Positions 51,030 through 60,858 are shown, counted from the stretch's first letter. The stretch: DNA of 64,000 bases from Pleomorphomonas sp. NRK KF1 (GCF_023721755.1 NZ_JAMDLH010000005.1:341782-405781); one strand, 5' to 3'. Numbers and translations: made by a program. The notes: generated from the sequence alone by a model not told the origin.

Positions 51030-52358
51030 ATGACAGCGACCTACAGAAACCAATTTCCGACAAGAGGCGTAAAGCGCTTGCTGGCTTTTGCCGGCGCCTC
51101 CTGTCTGGCCTTTGCCCTGACCAGCGGCGTCGGGTTCGCGGCGGACAAGGTGACATTGACCTATATGGCGAGCCAGGACTGGGTAAAGGACGCCGAACAG
51201 GCGCTCGCCAAGAAGTTCGAGGAGAAGACCGGGATCGCCATCGACTTCCAGATCCTGCCGTCGGGCCAGTACTTCAACGTTCTCCAGGCCAAGCTGAACT
51301 CTGGCGAAGGACCCGACCTGTTCGGCGGGCAAAGCGGCGTCACCGATCTCAAGCTTCAGTACAACGTCGAGAAAAACGCCGTCGATCTCACGAACGAGCC
51401 TTGGGCCGCCAAGGAAGACCCGCTGGTTGCCGCCCAGTCTTCCGTTGGAGGCAAGCTCTATGGTCTCACCTATTGGGACGTGCTCGGCAATACCTGGGTG
51501 ATCAGCTACAACAAGACGCTGTTCGCCCAACATGGTCTTTCAGCTCCCAAGAGCTATGCCGACTTCAAGGCCCTGTGCCAGACGCTCGCCGACAACGGCA
51601 TTCAGCCGCTCTATGAGCCGGTTGCCGACGGCTGGCATCACGTGCTCTGGTTCCCGGAACTGGGACCGCGCTTTGAAGAGGTGACGCCGGGCCTCGCCGA
51701 CGCTCTCAACGCCAACAAGGCGACCTTCGCGGGCAATCCCACCATGCTCGCCGCCGTCACCCAGCTCAAGGAAGTGTACGACCTCGGTTTCATGGGCAAG
51801 AACGCCCTCGCCGACGTCTACACCGGTGCGTCCAAGGCAATGGCCAGCGGCAAGGTGGCGATGGTCCTCGCCAACACTGGCTTCGCCTCGCTGGTGGAGC
51901 ACGACTATCCCGACATGAAGGCATCCGACATCGGCGTGTTCCTGATACCGCTCGCCGACAACCAGATGGTCAACATCAATCCGGCCGGCCCCACCCACTT
52001 CATCTACTCGGGATCGGCCCATATCGACGCGGCCAAGCAGTATCTCGACTTCCTCGCCCAGCCCGAGAACGTCGACTATTTCATCGACAATACGCCAACG
52101 GCGATGACGCTGCCCTTCGAGGGGGCGAAGAGCAAGTTCAGCGCCGACGTTCAGGCCCTGTTCGATGCCCATAAGGATGCGCGCGGCACCGTCTACCAGA
52201 CCGCCGTCACTTACGTGAATCCGCAATGGATGGACATCGGCGCCGACCTGACGGCGATGTTCACCGGGGCGATGGATCCGGAAAAGGTGCTCGCCAACAT
52301 CGACAAGCGTCGCGGCGATCTCGCCAAGGCCGCCAGGGATCCCGCCTGGAAGAAGTAG
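51030..52358 (+). CDS. Sugar ABC transporter substrate-binding protein (family 1)
   Basis: A 442-residue MalE/family-1 binding protein. The signal peptide is visible (RLLAFAGASCLAFALTSGVG, cleaved near FAA|D). The mature protein starts with KVTLTYMASQDWVKDAEQAL, typical of the family. It is first in the operon binding protein-permease-permease-GH31. ATG 51030 follows GAGGGAGGA; a TTG just before it is not used. The ligand is probably an oligosaccharide with the alpha-linkage cleaved by the GH31 enzyme. Confidence 0.93.
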   Translation: MTATYRNQFPTRGVKRLLAFAGASCLAFALTSGVGFAADKVTLTYMASQDWVKDAEQALAKKFEEKTGIAIDFQILPSGQYFNVLQAKLNSGEGPDLFGGQSGVTDLKLQYNVEKNAVDLTNEPWAAKEDPLVAAQSSVGGKLYGLTYWDVLGNTWVISYNKTLFAQHGLSAPKSYADFKALCQTLADNGIQPLYEPVADGWHHVLWFPELGPRFEEVTPGLADALNANKATFAGNPTMLAAVTQLKEVYDLGFMGKNALADVYTGASKAMASGKVAMVLANTGFASLVEHDYPDMKASDIGVFLIPLADNQMVNINPAGPTHFIYSGSAHIDAAKQYLDFLAQPENVDYFIDNTPTAMTLPFEGAKSKFSADVQALFDAHKDARGTVYQTAVTYVNPQWMDIGADLTAMFTGAMDPEKVLANIDKRRGDLAKAARDPAWKK

Positions 52359-52517
52359 TCCGTTCCTGCTTCACCTCGACCCGAACAGTTCCGGCAAAGG
52401 TGCGCCGCTATTGTGCAGCCGGACTGCCCCCGCCGAGAGACTGGCGCCCATCCCCGGCCTTCTCCTGGAGCGACGCTCCCGGGCCGGGGGTGCGACCGCG
52501 AGCAACCGGAAACCGCA

Positions 52518-53396
52518 ATGAAATCGCACAGCCCCTACCCGCTCTATTTCGTTCTCGCGGCGCTCGCCCTTTACGTAACGTTCTTCATCATTCCGAGCCT
52601 CAGCGGTATCGCCTATTCGTTCACGGACTGGAGCAGTTACTCGGAGGAGGTCGAGTTCATCGGTCTCGACAACTACCGGACCATCCTGTCGCCCGACGAG
52701 AACTATCTGTCCTTCATCGCGAACACGCTGCTGTTCACCTTCTGGACGATCATCATCAAGACGGTGTTCGGCCTTGCGCTCGCCTTGCTGCTCAATCAGG
52801 GCGTCCGCTGGTTCGTCAACGGCTATCGGGTGCTGATCTACCTTCCGGTCATCTTGCCGACGCTGGTCGTCGCCCTGATTTTCCGCTCGATTCTCGATCC
52901 CGCCGCCGGGCTCCTCAACAGCTTCCTGCGCGGCATCGGCCTCGACGTCCTCGCCTTGCCCTGGCTCATCGACCCGAACATCGCGCTCTACTCGGTCGTC
53001 GGCGTCGATAGCTGGAAGGGCATCGGCTACATCATGGTCATTCTGCTCGCCGGCCTGCAGACCATCCCGAAAGACCTCTACGAGGCTGCCGCAATCGACG
53101 GCGCCGGAGCCTGGGCGAAGTTCCGCCACATCACCCTACCCATGCTGATGCCGGCGCTGATGATCGTCACCGTGCTCAACGTCCTCTACGGATTGCGCGT
53201 CTTCGACATCGTCTACGCGCTGACCAACGGCGGGCCGGGCTACGCCACCGAGGTGTTGTCGACCGAGATCTTCAAGGCCTTCTCCAAGGGGCAGTTCGGG
53301 CTCGGCACCGCCATTTCCAGCATCCTGTTCCTGATCCTGGTCGTCACCGGATACCTGGTCATCCGGGTGATGGAACGCCAGACGGACCGCGACTGA
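52518..53396 (+). CDS. Sugar ABC transporter permease (MalF/UgpA type)
   Basis: A 292-residue permease with six spans. The EAA loop that binds the ATPase is seen in PKDLYEAAAIDGAGAWAKFR. The first span is LYFVLAALALYVTFFIIPSL. ATG 52518 is the start with the correct N-terminus; upstream frame to 52413 is not protein-like. About 160 bp separate it from the binding-protein gene; 11 bp separate it from the second permease. Partner of the next gene as a heterodimer. Confidence 0.94.
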   Translation: MKSHSPYPLYFVLAALALYVTFFIIPSLSGIAYSFTDWSSYSEEVEFIGLDNYRTILSPDENYLSFIANTLLFTFWTIIIKTVFGLALALLLNQGVRWFVNGYRVLIYLPVILPTLVVALIFRSILDPAAGLLNSFLRGIGLDVLALPWLIDPNIALYSVVGVDSWKGIGYIMVILLAGLQTIPKDLYEAAAIDGAGAWAKFRHITLPMLMPALMIVTVLNVLYGLRVFDIVYALTNGGPGYATEVLSTEIFKAFSKGQFGLGTAISSILFLILVVTGYLVIRVMERQTDRD

Positions 53397-53407
53397 GGAG
53401 AACGCCG

Positions 53408-54226
53408 ATGCCTAGGAACCTGCGCGCTCCCGCCGCCCATCTCGCCGCCTTTCTGGCCAGTCTGGTCATGATCCTGCCGGTCTATCTCATCACCCTCAAC
53501 GCGCTGAAATCGTCCACCGAGGCGAGCACGATGAGCATGGAGCTGCCAACCGAGCTCCACTTCGAGAACTTCCTGATCGCCATCGAGAAGGGAAAGCTGG
53601 TCGCCAGCTTCTTCAACAGCCTGCTCTACGCCACGTCGGCCACCGTGATCGCCACGCTGGTGTCGGCCATGGCCGCCTTCGTGATGTCGCGGCACCGGAC
53701 GCGCTTCAACCGCTTCCTCTACCTGTTCCTGATCATGGGCATCGCGCTGCCCATCAACTTCTTCACGCTGACGACGATGATGCAGGTGACCCACCTCATC
53801 AACACCAAGATCGGCGTCATCATCCTCTATGCCGCCTTGCAGGTGCCGTTCTCCATTTTCCTGATCTACGGCTTCGTCGAGACCATCCCCCGCGAACTCG
53901 ACGAGGCCGCCATCATCGATGGCTGCCGGCCTCTCCAGCTGTTCTTTCTCGTGGTCCTGCCACTGCTGAAACCGGTCCTCGTCACCGCCGGTATCCTGAA
54001 CTTCCTCAATATCTGGAATGACTTCATGATACCGCTCTACTACCTCAACAGCAGCGCCAACTGGCCGATGACCCTCGCGGTCTACAACTTCTTCGGCCAG
54101 TACCAGAGCAGTTGGAATCTCGTCTCCGCCGACATCCTGCTCACCATCATCCCGGTCATCGTCATCTACCTTCTCGGCCAGCGCTTCATCATCGCCGGCA
54201 TGACGAGCGGCTCGGTCAAGGGATGA
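53408..54226 (+). CDS. Sugar ABC transporter permease (MalG/UgpE type)
   Basis: A 272-residue permease with six spans. The EAA loop reads PRELDEAAIIDGCRPLQLFF. GAGGAG precedes the ATG. The stop overlaps the GH31 ATG as ATGA, so the glycosidase is translationally coupled. No ATPase gene is in this cluster; a shared MsmK/UgpC-type ATPase from elsewhere must energise the importer. Confidence 0.94.
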   Translation: MPRNLRAPAAHLAAFLASLVMILPVYLITLNALKSSTEASTMSMELPTELHFENFLIAIEKGKLVASFFNSLLYATSATVIATLVSAMAAFVMSRHRTRFNRFLYLFLIMGIALPINFFTLTTMMQVTHLINTKIGVIILYAALQVPFSIFLIYGFVETIPRELDEAAIIDGCRPLQLFFLVVLPLLKPVLVTAGILNFLNIWNDFMIPLYYLNSSANWPMTLAVYNFFGQYQSSWNLVSADILLTIIPVIVIYLLGQRFIIAGMTSGSVKG

Positions 54227-56841
54227 ACGCCGGTGCCGATCGCCCCCTTCCATCACACGTCAACATTCCGGGCAGCATGACCAAGATCGCTCTTTCCCAC
54301 GCAGGCAGGACGCCTGACTTCGTCAAAGCCTACGCCGGTGGCGCACTCTGCATTTCGGTGCTGAGCGAGCGGGCCCTGAGGGTTCGCTTCGTACCGGTCG
54401 GGCACGAGAGAGCGATGCCGGAAAGCAGGATACTGCTCGGCAACCAGCCGCAGGTGGCCGCCTCCATACAACCCGACAACGGAATCACCCGCCTCGAATT
54501 GCCGCATATCGTCTGCGAGGTAGTCGAAGCCACCGGACGTCTGCGTTTCTTCGGGGCGGACGGGGCGCTCTTGCTCTCCGAGTCAGAGAAGGGGCGCAGC
54601 CTGTCGCCGGACCGGCTCGGCGACGAACCGATCCACATTGCCGAACAGGCCTTCGACTCCCCGCCCGACGAGCACCTCTACGGAACCGGCTGCTTCCAGG
54701 ACGGTGCACTCGACCTGCGCGGCCTGCCGCGTCGTCTCACCCAGGTCAACACCCAGATCAGCCTGCCGTTCCTCCTCTCCAGCCGAGGTTATGGTCTTGT
54801 TTGGCACCATCGCGGCCGCAGCGAACTGAATCCGCCGCCGAACCGAACGGTTCTGGCGAAGCATTCTATCGGACAGGCACAAACCGCCACCGTCACGACG
54901 TCCTCGGGTGGAGCCTCTGTGGAGCGGCGGACGGCCAGGTTCGAGGGCGAAATCGAGATAGCGACCGACGGCCGCCAGGCGATGCTGCTTGATATCGGGC
55001 GAAAGATGGGAACGCGCTACCGGGTCGAAATCGATGGCCGGACCTACGCCGACTACGACAACTTCTGGCTTCCACCGACGACGAGTTTCTTTGCCGACCT
55101 TGCGCCCGGCTCTCACATGGTGACAGTGGAAGCCGACGAGGCCGACGCTCCGGTTCTCCATCACGGCCCCGTCGGCGATCGCACGGTCTGGCGCTCACCG
55201 GTCGCTGATGCCATCGACTATGTGGTGATCGCCGGCCCGAGCGCCTCCGAAGTCATGGTCGGATATCGCCAACTCCTCGGTGCGACGCCCATGCTGCCGA
55301 TCTGGGCCTTCGGCTACGTCCATTGTCGCGAGCGCTTCCATTCATCGGACGAGATCATCGAGACGCTCGACGAGTTCCGGCGACGCAGCCTGCCGCTCGA
55401 TGTCATCGTGCAGGACTGGCAATATTGGGGTTCTCACGGCTGGAATGCCATGCGCTTCGACGAGGCCCACTACCCCGACCCGAAACAGCTGATCGACGAT
55501 GTGCATCGGCGCGACGCGCGCTTCATGCTGTCGGTCTGGGCGCGCATCGATCCGTCGTCCGAGCTCGGCCAGAAGTTTGTCCATCGCGGGTATTTCATCG
55601 AGGGTACCGACTGGGTCGACTTCTTCAACCCCGAGGCCGCCACCTTCTACGCCGCCCAGCAGGAAGAACGGCTGAGACGCTTCGGCATCGACGCCTGGTG
55701 GCAGGACGCCACCGAGCCCGAGAACGACGATCTCGCCGGGCGTATGACAGCCGCAGGCCGGGGCGAACACGTCCAGCTCGCCTACCCTCTGGAGGTCACC
55801 CGCGCCGTGTCGGAGTCGTGGAAGGCGTCCGTACCGGACAGGCGAGCGCTGATCCTGACCCGCAGCGCCTTCCTCGGCCAGCATCGCTATCCCGCCTTCA
55901 CCTGGTCGGGCGACGTCGGCAACGATTGGGCTACGCTCGGAAATCAGGTGGCGGCCGGCCTCAACATGGCAGCGGCGGGCTATGCCTACTGGACAGTGGA
56001 CGCCGGCGGCTTCTTCCGCCCCGGGCCCGGCCAATATGACGACCCGGCCTATCGCGAGCGGTTCCTGCGGTGGTTCCAGTTTGCCACCTTCTTGCCGATG
56101 CAGCGCGTCCATGGCTTCGAGACCGATACCGAGTTCTGGCGCTATGGGGAGAAGGTGGAAGCCATCGCAAAGGTCTATCTCGAGCTTCGCTATCGCCTGC
56201 TGCCCTACATCTACGCGACGGCCGCCGAGACGGCGGCGACCGGAGCCCCGATGATACGGCCGCTGGTGTTCGATTTCGCCGGCGACCCGCGCGCGCTGGA
56301 CGAGACCCGCACCTATATGTTCGGCAAGGCCCTGCACGTCGCTCCGGTCCTGGCCGAGAGAGCGGATACCTGGCCAGTCTATCTGCCCGAGACGGAGAGC
56401 GGCTGGTTCGATGTCTGGACCGGCGAGTACCGCGCCGGCGGCTGCACGTACGAAGTTCCCAACCCGCTCGATCGCATTCCGCTGCATGCTCGGGCTGGCA
56501 GCATTCTCCCTCTCGGTCCGACCCGGCAATCGACGGCCGGCATGAACTCGGACACTCTGACGATCCTCGTATTTCCGGGATCCGATGGCTCGTTCGAGCT
56601 CTACGAGGATGATGGCCTCAGCCTCGGCTACGAGCGCGGAGAATCCGCCCGTATCCCGTTCCGCTGGGACGATGCCCAGGGCATCCTCGAGATCGGCGAG
56701 TGCCAGGGATCCTATCCGGGCATGCCGCCGGTTCACCATCTGACGATCCGCCGCGTTCGTCCAGGAGTACCACCCATGGCGCCTTCGTCCGGAGTTCCGG
56801 TCGAGTATCGCGGCGACCGCATTTCGGTCGTTCTGGAATGA
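54223..56841 (+). CDS. GH31 glycosidase, alpha-xylosidase-like with PA14-like insert
   Basis: An 872-residue GH31 enzyme. It has an N-terminal beta-sandwich, an inserted beta domain at about residues 235-330 that resembles PA14, the TIM barrel, and C-terminal beta domains of the DUF5110 type. The nucleophile Asp is in WWQDATEPEND (about residue 495), the acid/base Asp is in FTWSGDVGNDW (about residue 564), and the substrate-pocket motif VIVQDWQYWGSHGWN is that of Xyl31A-type alpha-xylosidases. Specificity for alpha-xyloside or alpha-glucoside is inferred. No signal peptide, so it works on imported oligosaccharide. ATG 54223 is fixed by the ATGA overlap; a second in-frame ATG is at 54277. Confidence 0.9.
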   Translation: MNAGADRPLPSHVNIPGSMTKIALSHAGRTPDFVKAYAGGALCISVLSERALRVRFVPVGHERAMPESRILLGNQPQVAASIQPDNGITRLELPHIVCEVVEATGRLRFFGADGALLLSESEKGRSLSPDRLGDEPIHIAEQAFDSPPDEHLYGTGCFQDGALDLRGLPRRLTQVNTQISLPFLLSSRGYGLVWHHRGRSELNPPPNRTVLAKHSIGQAQTATVTTSSGGASVERRTARFEGEIEIATDGRQAMLLDIGRKMGTRYRVEIDGRTYADYDNFWLPPTTSFFADLAPGSHMVTVEADEADAPVLHHGPVGDRTVWRSPVADAIDYVVIAGPSASEVMVGYRQLLGATPMLPIWAFGYVHCRERFHSSDEIIETLDEFRRRSLPLDVIVQDWQYWGSHGWNAMRFDEAHYPDPKQLIDDVHRRDARFMLSVWARIDPSSELGQKFVHRGYFIEGTDWVDFFNPEAATFYAAQQEERLRRFGIDAWWQDATEPENDDLAGRMTAAGRGEHVQLAYPLEVTRAVSESWKASVPDRRALILTRSAFLGQHRYPAFTWSGDVGNDWATLGNQVAAGLNMAAAGYAYWTVDAGGFFRPGPGQYDDPAYRERFLRWFQFATFLPMQRVHGFETDTEFWRYGEKVEAIAKVYLELRYRLLPYIYATAAETAATGAPMIRPLVFDFAGDPRALDETRTYMFGKALHVAPVLAERADTWPVYLPETESGWFDVWTGEYRAGGCTYEVPNPLDRIPLHARAGSILPLGPTRQSTAGMNSDTLTILVFPGSDGSFELYEDDGLSLGYERGESARIPFRWDDAQGILEIGECQGSYPGMPPVHHLTIRRVRPGVPPMAPSSGVPVEYRGDRISVVLE

Positions 56842-56968
56842 CTATCGCCCGCCGGGCAGGAGAGGCTCAAGCGTCACCCGCCTGGCGGCAATCTCACCGC
56901 AGAGCCAGAACTGACGGCAAGACCTCGATCATCTCTCGATGACTTTGAACACCATTTCCAAAGGAAAT

Positions 56969-57044
56969 TGGTGGAGCTGAGGGGAATCGAACCCCTGACC
57001 TCTGCAGTGCGATTGCAGCGCTCTCCCATCTGAGCTACAGCCCC
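56969..57044 (-). tRNA. tRNA-Ala (anticodon CGC)
   Basis: Complete cloverleaf on the minus strand: acceptor GGGGCTG/CAGCTCC, D-arm GCTC...GAGC, anticodon stem CTGCA/TGCAG with loop ATCGCAC, T-arm AGGGG-TTCGATT-CCCCT, encoded CCA. Anticodon CGC reads GCG alanine codons. Confidence 0.95.
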
Positions 57045-57344
57045 ATCCGGCACGGCTTTTCGGCCGCGAACCCGGCGTCGGGTGAGCCGCTTTTAGGGTG
57101 AGGCACCGAGGCTGTCAAGCCTTTCCACATCCCGTTCCCGGCTGAGATAAGTGGCGAAACTCGGGCCGGCGATAGTCGCCCGGAAAGCGACAGGCCGTCG
57201 CCCATCGGCGGCCTTCGGCACAAGGACGAGCTTCGTCCTTTACCAACTCGGGCGATCATTGGCCGTTGGTACCGTAAAGCGGCCTTGCGGGCACCCGGTG
57301 TCATGGCTACATCTCGGAAAACTCGTGACGCGAAAGACCCCTTC
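57045..57344. other. Intergenic region between tRNA-Ala and yggT
   Basis: About 300 bp with no convincing gene or palindrome. It must carry the promoter of tRNA-Ala (minus) and of yggT (plus). Confidence 0.5.
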
Positions 57345-57635
57345 ATGCAGGCCGTTCTCTACGTTCTCCTCCAGGTGCTCAGTCTTTACATGTACATCCT
57401 GATCGCCTCGGCGATCATGTCCTGGCTCGTCGCTTTCAATGTCGTCAACCTGCGCAACCAGGTGGTGGCGACGATTGCCGGCTTTCTCTACACTATGACC
57501 GAACCCCTGCTGCGACCCATTCGGCGCTTCATGCCGAACACCGGCGGGCTGGACCTGTCTTTCCTCGTGCTCTGGTTCGGCATCATCCTTCTGCAGCAGA
57601 TCATCATCCGCTACATCTATCCTTACGTCTTCTGA
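57345..57635 (+). CDS. YggT family membrane protein
   Basis: A 96-residue membrane protein with two spans (about residues 5-30, LYVLLQVLSLYMYILIASAI, and 70-92, LSFLVLWFGIILLQQIIIR). The motif TEPLLRPIRRFMPNTGGLDL is characteristic of YggT. The family is linked to membrane or osmotic homeostasis. ATG 57345 gives the family start. It is followed 4 bp later by the DUF167 gene, a conserved pair. Confidence 0.92.
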   Translation: MQAVLYVLLQVLSLYMYILIASAIMSWLVAFNVVNLRNQVVATIAGFLYTMTEPLLRPIRRFMPNTGGLDLSFLVLWFGIILLQQIIIRYIYPYVF

Positions 57636-57639
57636 TCCG

Positions 57640-57963
57640 ATGGCCGACGCCCCGATCCGGCGCGATGGCGGCGACCTCGTCGTAGAGGTGCGCCTGACGC
57701 CGCGCGGCGGCACCGACCGCATAGATGGCGTGAAGACCTTGTCCGATGGACGGACAGTGGTGGCAGCAAGGGTCAAGGCAGTGCCTGAGGATGGCAAGGC
57801 CAACGCCGCCGTTGCGGCGCTTGTGGCCACGACGGCCGGCCTGCCGAAGTCGGCCGCCGCGGTCGTGTCCGGTTCAACGGCGCGCCTCAAGGCCATCCGT
57901 CTATCGGGTGCCGATGACGAAGCCGAGGCCCGCCTCAAGACGGCCTGCGGCCTTCCAGCCTGA
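57640..57963 (+). CDS. DUF167 (YggU) family protein
   Basis: A 107-residue small alpha/beta protein. Family motifs VRLTPRGGTDRIDGV, VKAVPEDGKANAAV and SGSTARLKAIRLSG are present. Function is unknown. It is immediately downstream of yggT, as in many proteobacteria, and convergent with the Trm112-like gene, which ends 11 bp away. Confidence 0.92.
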   Translation: MADAPIRRDGGDLVVEVRLTPRGGTDRIDGVKTLSDGRTVVAARVKAVPEDGKANAAVAALVATTAGLPKSAAAVVSGSTARLKAIRLSGADDEAEARLKTACGLPA

Positions 57964-57973
57964 TACCCCTTGA

Positions 57974-58180
57974 CTATTCGTCGGGGTCGAGCGCCCGCGC
58001 CTCGTCGGGCAACATGATTGGCACGCCGTCGCGTACGGGATAGGCAAGCCGCGCCGGTCGGGAGACCAGCTCCCGGCGTTCGGGATACCATTCCAGCGTT
58101 GCCTTGGTGAGCGGGCAGACGAGGATCTCCAGGAGCTTGGGATCGACCTCGCCGGTCCGTCGGCCGTCGTTCTCCAGCAT
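57974..58180 (-). CDS. Trm112-like zinc-ribbon-type protein
   Basis: A 68-residue protein of the Trm112/YcaR family: [40 protein letters not shown]. Only one Cys of the expected zinc set (VCPLTK) is visible, as is common in alphaproteobacterial members. ATG 58180 has GAGGATG upstream. It lies 10 bp after the LON-domain gene and is likely in its operon. Confidence 0.9.
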   Translation of the reverse strand: MLENDGRRTGEVDPKLLEILVCPLTKATLEWYPERRELVSRPARLAYPVRDGVPIMLPDEARALDPDE

Positions 58181-58190
58181 TGCGGCATCC

Positions 58191-58868
58191 TCAGTTGAAA
58201 GTGGTCGGAGCACCGTCGGCGGCGCGCGCCAGCGTGATCTCCGTGATGGCGATCAGCGTCTCGGCGCGCGTCTTAAGATCGGGCGCCTCAAGCAATGCCT
58301 GCTTCTCGGCCGGACCATAGGGACTCATCATCGACAGCGTGTTGATCAGCGCCTCGGTCGACGCCTTCTCGACGGCATCCCAGTCCGCCTCCATCTCGTT
58401 GGCCTCGAGATAGGCCTCGAACACCTCGAGAAAAGCGGTGCGGTCCACGTCCTCCTCGCCGGTTCGCGGTTCGAAATCGACAGGGAAGTCACAGGCGACA
58501 CGTCCGACGCGATAGGGCAGATCGGACTTGGCCTCCCCCGTCAGCCGAAAGCGGCAGACGCCGGTCAGCGTCACCTGATAACGGCCGTCACCAGTCTCGG
58601 CGATCGCCGTGATCCGGCCGACGGTCCCGACGTCGCAAAGCGGCGCCGACCCCTCTTCGATGCTCTCGTCGGCGTCGAAGCGCGGCTGGATGATACCGAT
58701 CAGACGGTCGCCTGCCAGCGCGGCGTCGACCATGGCAAGATAGCGCGGCTCGAACACGATGAGCGGCAGCAGGCCGCGCGGCAACAGAAGCACGCCCTTC
58801 AGAGGGAAGAGTGGCAGCTCGCCGGGAAGATCGGCGGGACCGACATAGCTTGCGTTGCCGACTTGCAT
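58191..58868 (-). CDS. LON substrate-binding domain protein
   Basis: A 225-residue protein made only of the Lon N-terminal domain ([20 protein letters not shown], then [13 protein letters not shown]). It lacks ATPase and protease domains. Its role is unknown. AAAGG precedes the ATG. It is second in the minus-strand run CnoX-LON-Trm112, 17 bp from the thioredoxin gene. Confidence 0.93.
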   Translation of the reverse strand: MQVGNASYVGPADLPGELPLFPLKGVLLLPRGLLPLIVFEPRYLAMVDAALAGDRLIGIIQPRFDADESIEEGSAPLCDVGTVGRITAIAETGDGRYQVTLTGVCRFRLTGEAKSDLPYRVGRVACDFPVDFEPRTGEEDVDRTAFLEVFEAYLEANEMEADWDAVEKASTEALINTLSMMSPYGPAEKQALLEAPDLKTRAETLIAITEITLARAADGAPTTFN

Positions 58869-58885
58869 CGAATGCCTTTCGTGAA

Positions 58886-59821
58886 TCAGGAGAACAGAAC
58901 CGAGGACAGCTTGCGGCGCCCGTAGAGCGTCATGGGGTCGGTCATGCCCCAGGCCTCGAAGAACTTGACCAGCTGCTTGCGCGCCGCTTCGTCGTTCCAG
59001 GCGCGCTCGCGCCGGACGATCTCGACCAGTTGGTCGACAGCCGCCTGCCTGTCGCCCTTGGCGGCAAGCGCCTCGGCCAGTTCGAACCGGGCCTGATGGT
59101 CGGCAGGATTGGCGGCCACGGCGGCAGAGAGCGCATCGGTATCTCCGACGCTGGCTGCCCGTTCGGCCAGCTCCAGCTCGGCACGCGCGCCAGCGATGGC
59201 CGCATCGCCCGATTTCAGGTCCGGCACGCGGGCAAGCACCGTGCGTGCATCCTCAAGCTGACCGGCCGCCGTCAGCGCCCGGACGAGACCAGCGATCGCA
59301 ACGAGCGATTCGGGCTCCGTGTCGAGCACGGCGAGAAACGCATCGGCGGCGGCCTGCGAGTCGCCGGCAGTCAGGGCCTCCTGACCGGCAGCGATCAGCT
59401 TTTCCTGGTCCGTCGGCCCCATGGGACCGGCGACACGCTCGATGAACTGCCTTACCTGGCTCTCCGGCTGGGCGCCCATGAAACCGTCGACAGCGCGCCC
59501 CTTGACGAAGGCGATGACCGCCGGAATCGACTGGATTCCAAGCTGCCCCGCCACCTCGGGATGGTCGTCGATGTTCATCTTGACGAGGCGCACCTTGCCC
59601 TTGGCGTCGCGTACCACTTTCTCGATGATCGGCGTCAGCTGCTTGCAGGGACCGCACCACTCCGCCCAGAAGTCCACCAACACCGGCTTGTCCTTCGAGG
59701 CGTCGAGCACATCGCGCGCGAAATCGCGGGTCGTCGTCTCGATCACGTCGTTGGTTGCCGGGGCCTGAGCTGCGTCAGGAGCGGCAAAGCCGTTGCCAAA
59801 GGTGAAGGTCGGGCTGCTCAT
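58886..59821 (-). CDS. CnoX-like thioredoxin-TPR co-chaperone
   Basis: A 311-residue protein with an N-terminal thioredoxin domain (about residues 30-135) holding the active site WAEWCGPCKQLTPIIEK and a C-terminal region of TPR-like helices (about 150-290). The intact CGPC shows redox activity is possible, unlike E. coli CnoX, whose motif is degenerate. By family it may protect proteins from oxidative unfolding and pass them to GroEL. First gene of a three-gene minus-strand operon. Confidence 0.92.
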   Translation of the reverse strand: MSSPTFTFGNGFAAPDAAQAPATNDVIETTTRDFARDVLDASKDKPVLVDFWAEWCGPCKQLTPIIEKVVRDAKGKVRLVKMNIDDHPEVAGQLGIQSIPAVIAFVKGRAVDGFMGAQPESQVRQFIERVAGPMGPTDQEKLIAAGQEALTAGDSQAAADAFLAVLDTEPESLVAIAGLVRALTAAGQLEDARTVLARVPDLKSGDAAIAGARAELELAERAASVGDTDALSAAVAANPADHQARFELAEALAAKGDRQAAVDQLVEIVRRERAWNDEAARKQLVKFFEAWGMTDPMTLYGRRKLSSVLFS

Positions 59822-59929
59822 CTTCTCACTCGACTGCTGGGCGCCGGTCTCCCTCGGGAGGAGACGGCAAAGGGTAATTCGTCCGCCCTATATAGGGCGG
59901 CAAGACCAAGTTTAACAGTCGCCGCCGTT

Positions 59930-60433
59930 TCAGGCGACAAGCGGCAGGTCGACAACAAGCGGCTCGTGGCCGGTCGCCCGAAGGAAGGCGACCAGCCCTT
60001 CGGCCGAAAGCGCCGTGGTGGCCGTATTTTCAAGCGGATGCACATGGACCGGATCGAGCTCCAGCAACGCCCTTTCCAGGACCACCGTCACCATACCGGC
60101 CGTGTCGTTGATGACGCCGAGCGGCGTCACCGAACCGGGCAGAATGCCCAAATGTTCCATCAACTGGTCGGCCGAACAGAACGATACCCGACCCGAGGCG
60201 CCGATCACCGTCTGGACATGTTTGAGATCGAGCGACGCGTCCTTCCTGAGCGTGATCAGGAAGAGGCGGCTCTTCTTGTCCTTGACGAACAGGTTCTTGG
60301 CGAACCCGCCGCTCATGCCACCCCATATGGCCATCGCAGCCTCGACGGTCGGCAGTGGCGGGTGCTCGATCGTCCTGTGGGCGATGCCGAGACGATCGAG
60401 AAAGGCGAAAAGATCGGCGCGCGTCGCAGCCAT
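59930..60433 (-). CDS. YbaK/ProX-type prolyl-tRNA editing protein
   Basis: A 167-residue free-standing editing domain that hydrolyses mischarged Ala- or Cys-tRNA(Pro). Motifs seen are KNLFVKDKKSRLFLITLRKD, the conserved Lys in the first, and VTPLGVINDTAGMVTVVLE with the family GxxxPxG-like loop. The length and the PPLPTVEAAM start match ProX. ATG 60433 has GAGG upstream; upstream in-frame codons to 60604 are not used. Monocistronic, minus strand. Confidence 0.92.
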   Translation of the reverse strand: MAATRADLFAFLDRLGIAHRTIEHPPLPTVEAAMAIWGGMSGGFAKNLFVKDKKSRLFLITLRKDASLDLKHVQTVIGASGRVSFCSADQLMEHLGILPGSVTPLGVINDTAGMVTVVLERALLELDPVHVHPLENTATTALSAEGLVAFLRATGHEPLVVDLPLVA

Positions 60434-60667
60434 GACAACCTCGCAACGGACGGGCAAATGCCCCAAGTCCCTGCGATATTTCAGGGAACGCCCGGTTTGC
60501 GCAAGCCAAAACCGCTGAAAAATCCGGGCCTTGACGAGTTTGGAGGTTCCTTTTCCCAGCAAAAAAGCGTGCCTGGCGAAAAAAGTTGGAAAAGCCTGTT
60601 GCATTCGCCGCCGACTTGGGCGATATACCCCCTCGCTCCGGCGACGGAGCGCGCTGAAAAGCGGAGC

Positions 60668-60742
60668 GCGGGTGTAGCTCAGGGGTAGAGCATAACCTTG
60701 CCAAGGTTAGGGTCGTGGGTTCGAATCCCATCGCCCGCTCCA
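60668..60742 (+). tRNA. tRNA-Gly (anticodon GCC)
   Basis: Complete cloverleaf: acceptor GCGGGTG/CGCCCGC, D-arm GCTC...GAGC, anticodon stem TAACC/GGTTA with loop TTGCCAA, T-arm GTGGG-TTCGAAT-CCCAT, encoded CCA. Anticodon GCC reads GGC/GGT. Confidence 0.96.
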
Positions 60743-60774
60743 TTTTCAGAAGAGAAGTCAGTGACTTGCAAAGC

Positions 60775-60797
60775 GGCCGCCTTAGGGCGGCCTTTTT
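60775..60797 (+). terminator. Intrinsic terminator after tRNA-Gly
   Basis: GGCCGCC / GGCGGCC, 7-bp perfect stem, TTAG loop, followed by TTTTTG. Confidence 0.9.
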
Positions 60798-60858
60798 GTT
60801 TTTGGCCTCCACGGCGGCTCGACTCTTCCTTCCCGACAGTTCGTCCCGATCGGATCGG

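Noticed and set aside
58811..60688. Long plus-strand open frame over the LON, thioredoxin and ProX genes
   Set aside because: Spans three well-supported minus-strand genes and has no recognisable domain.
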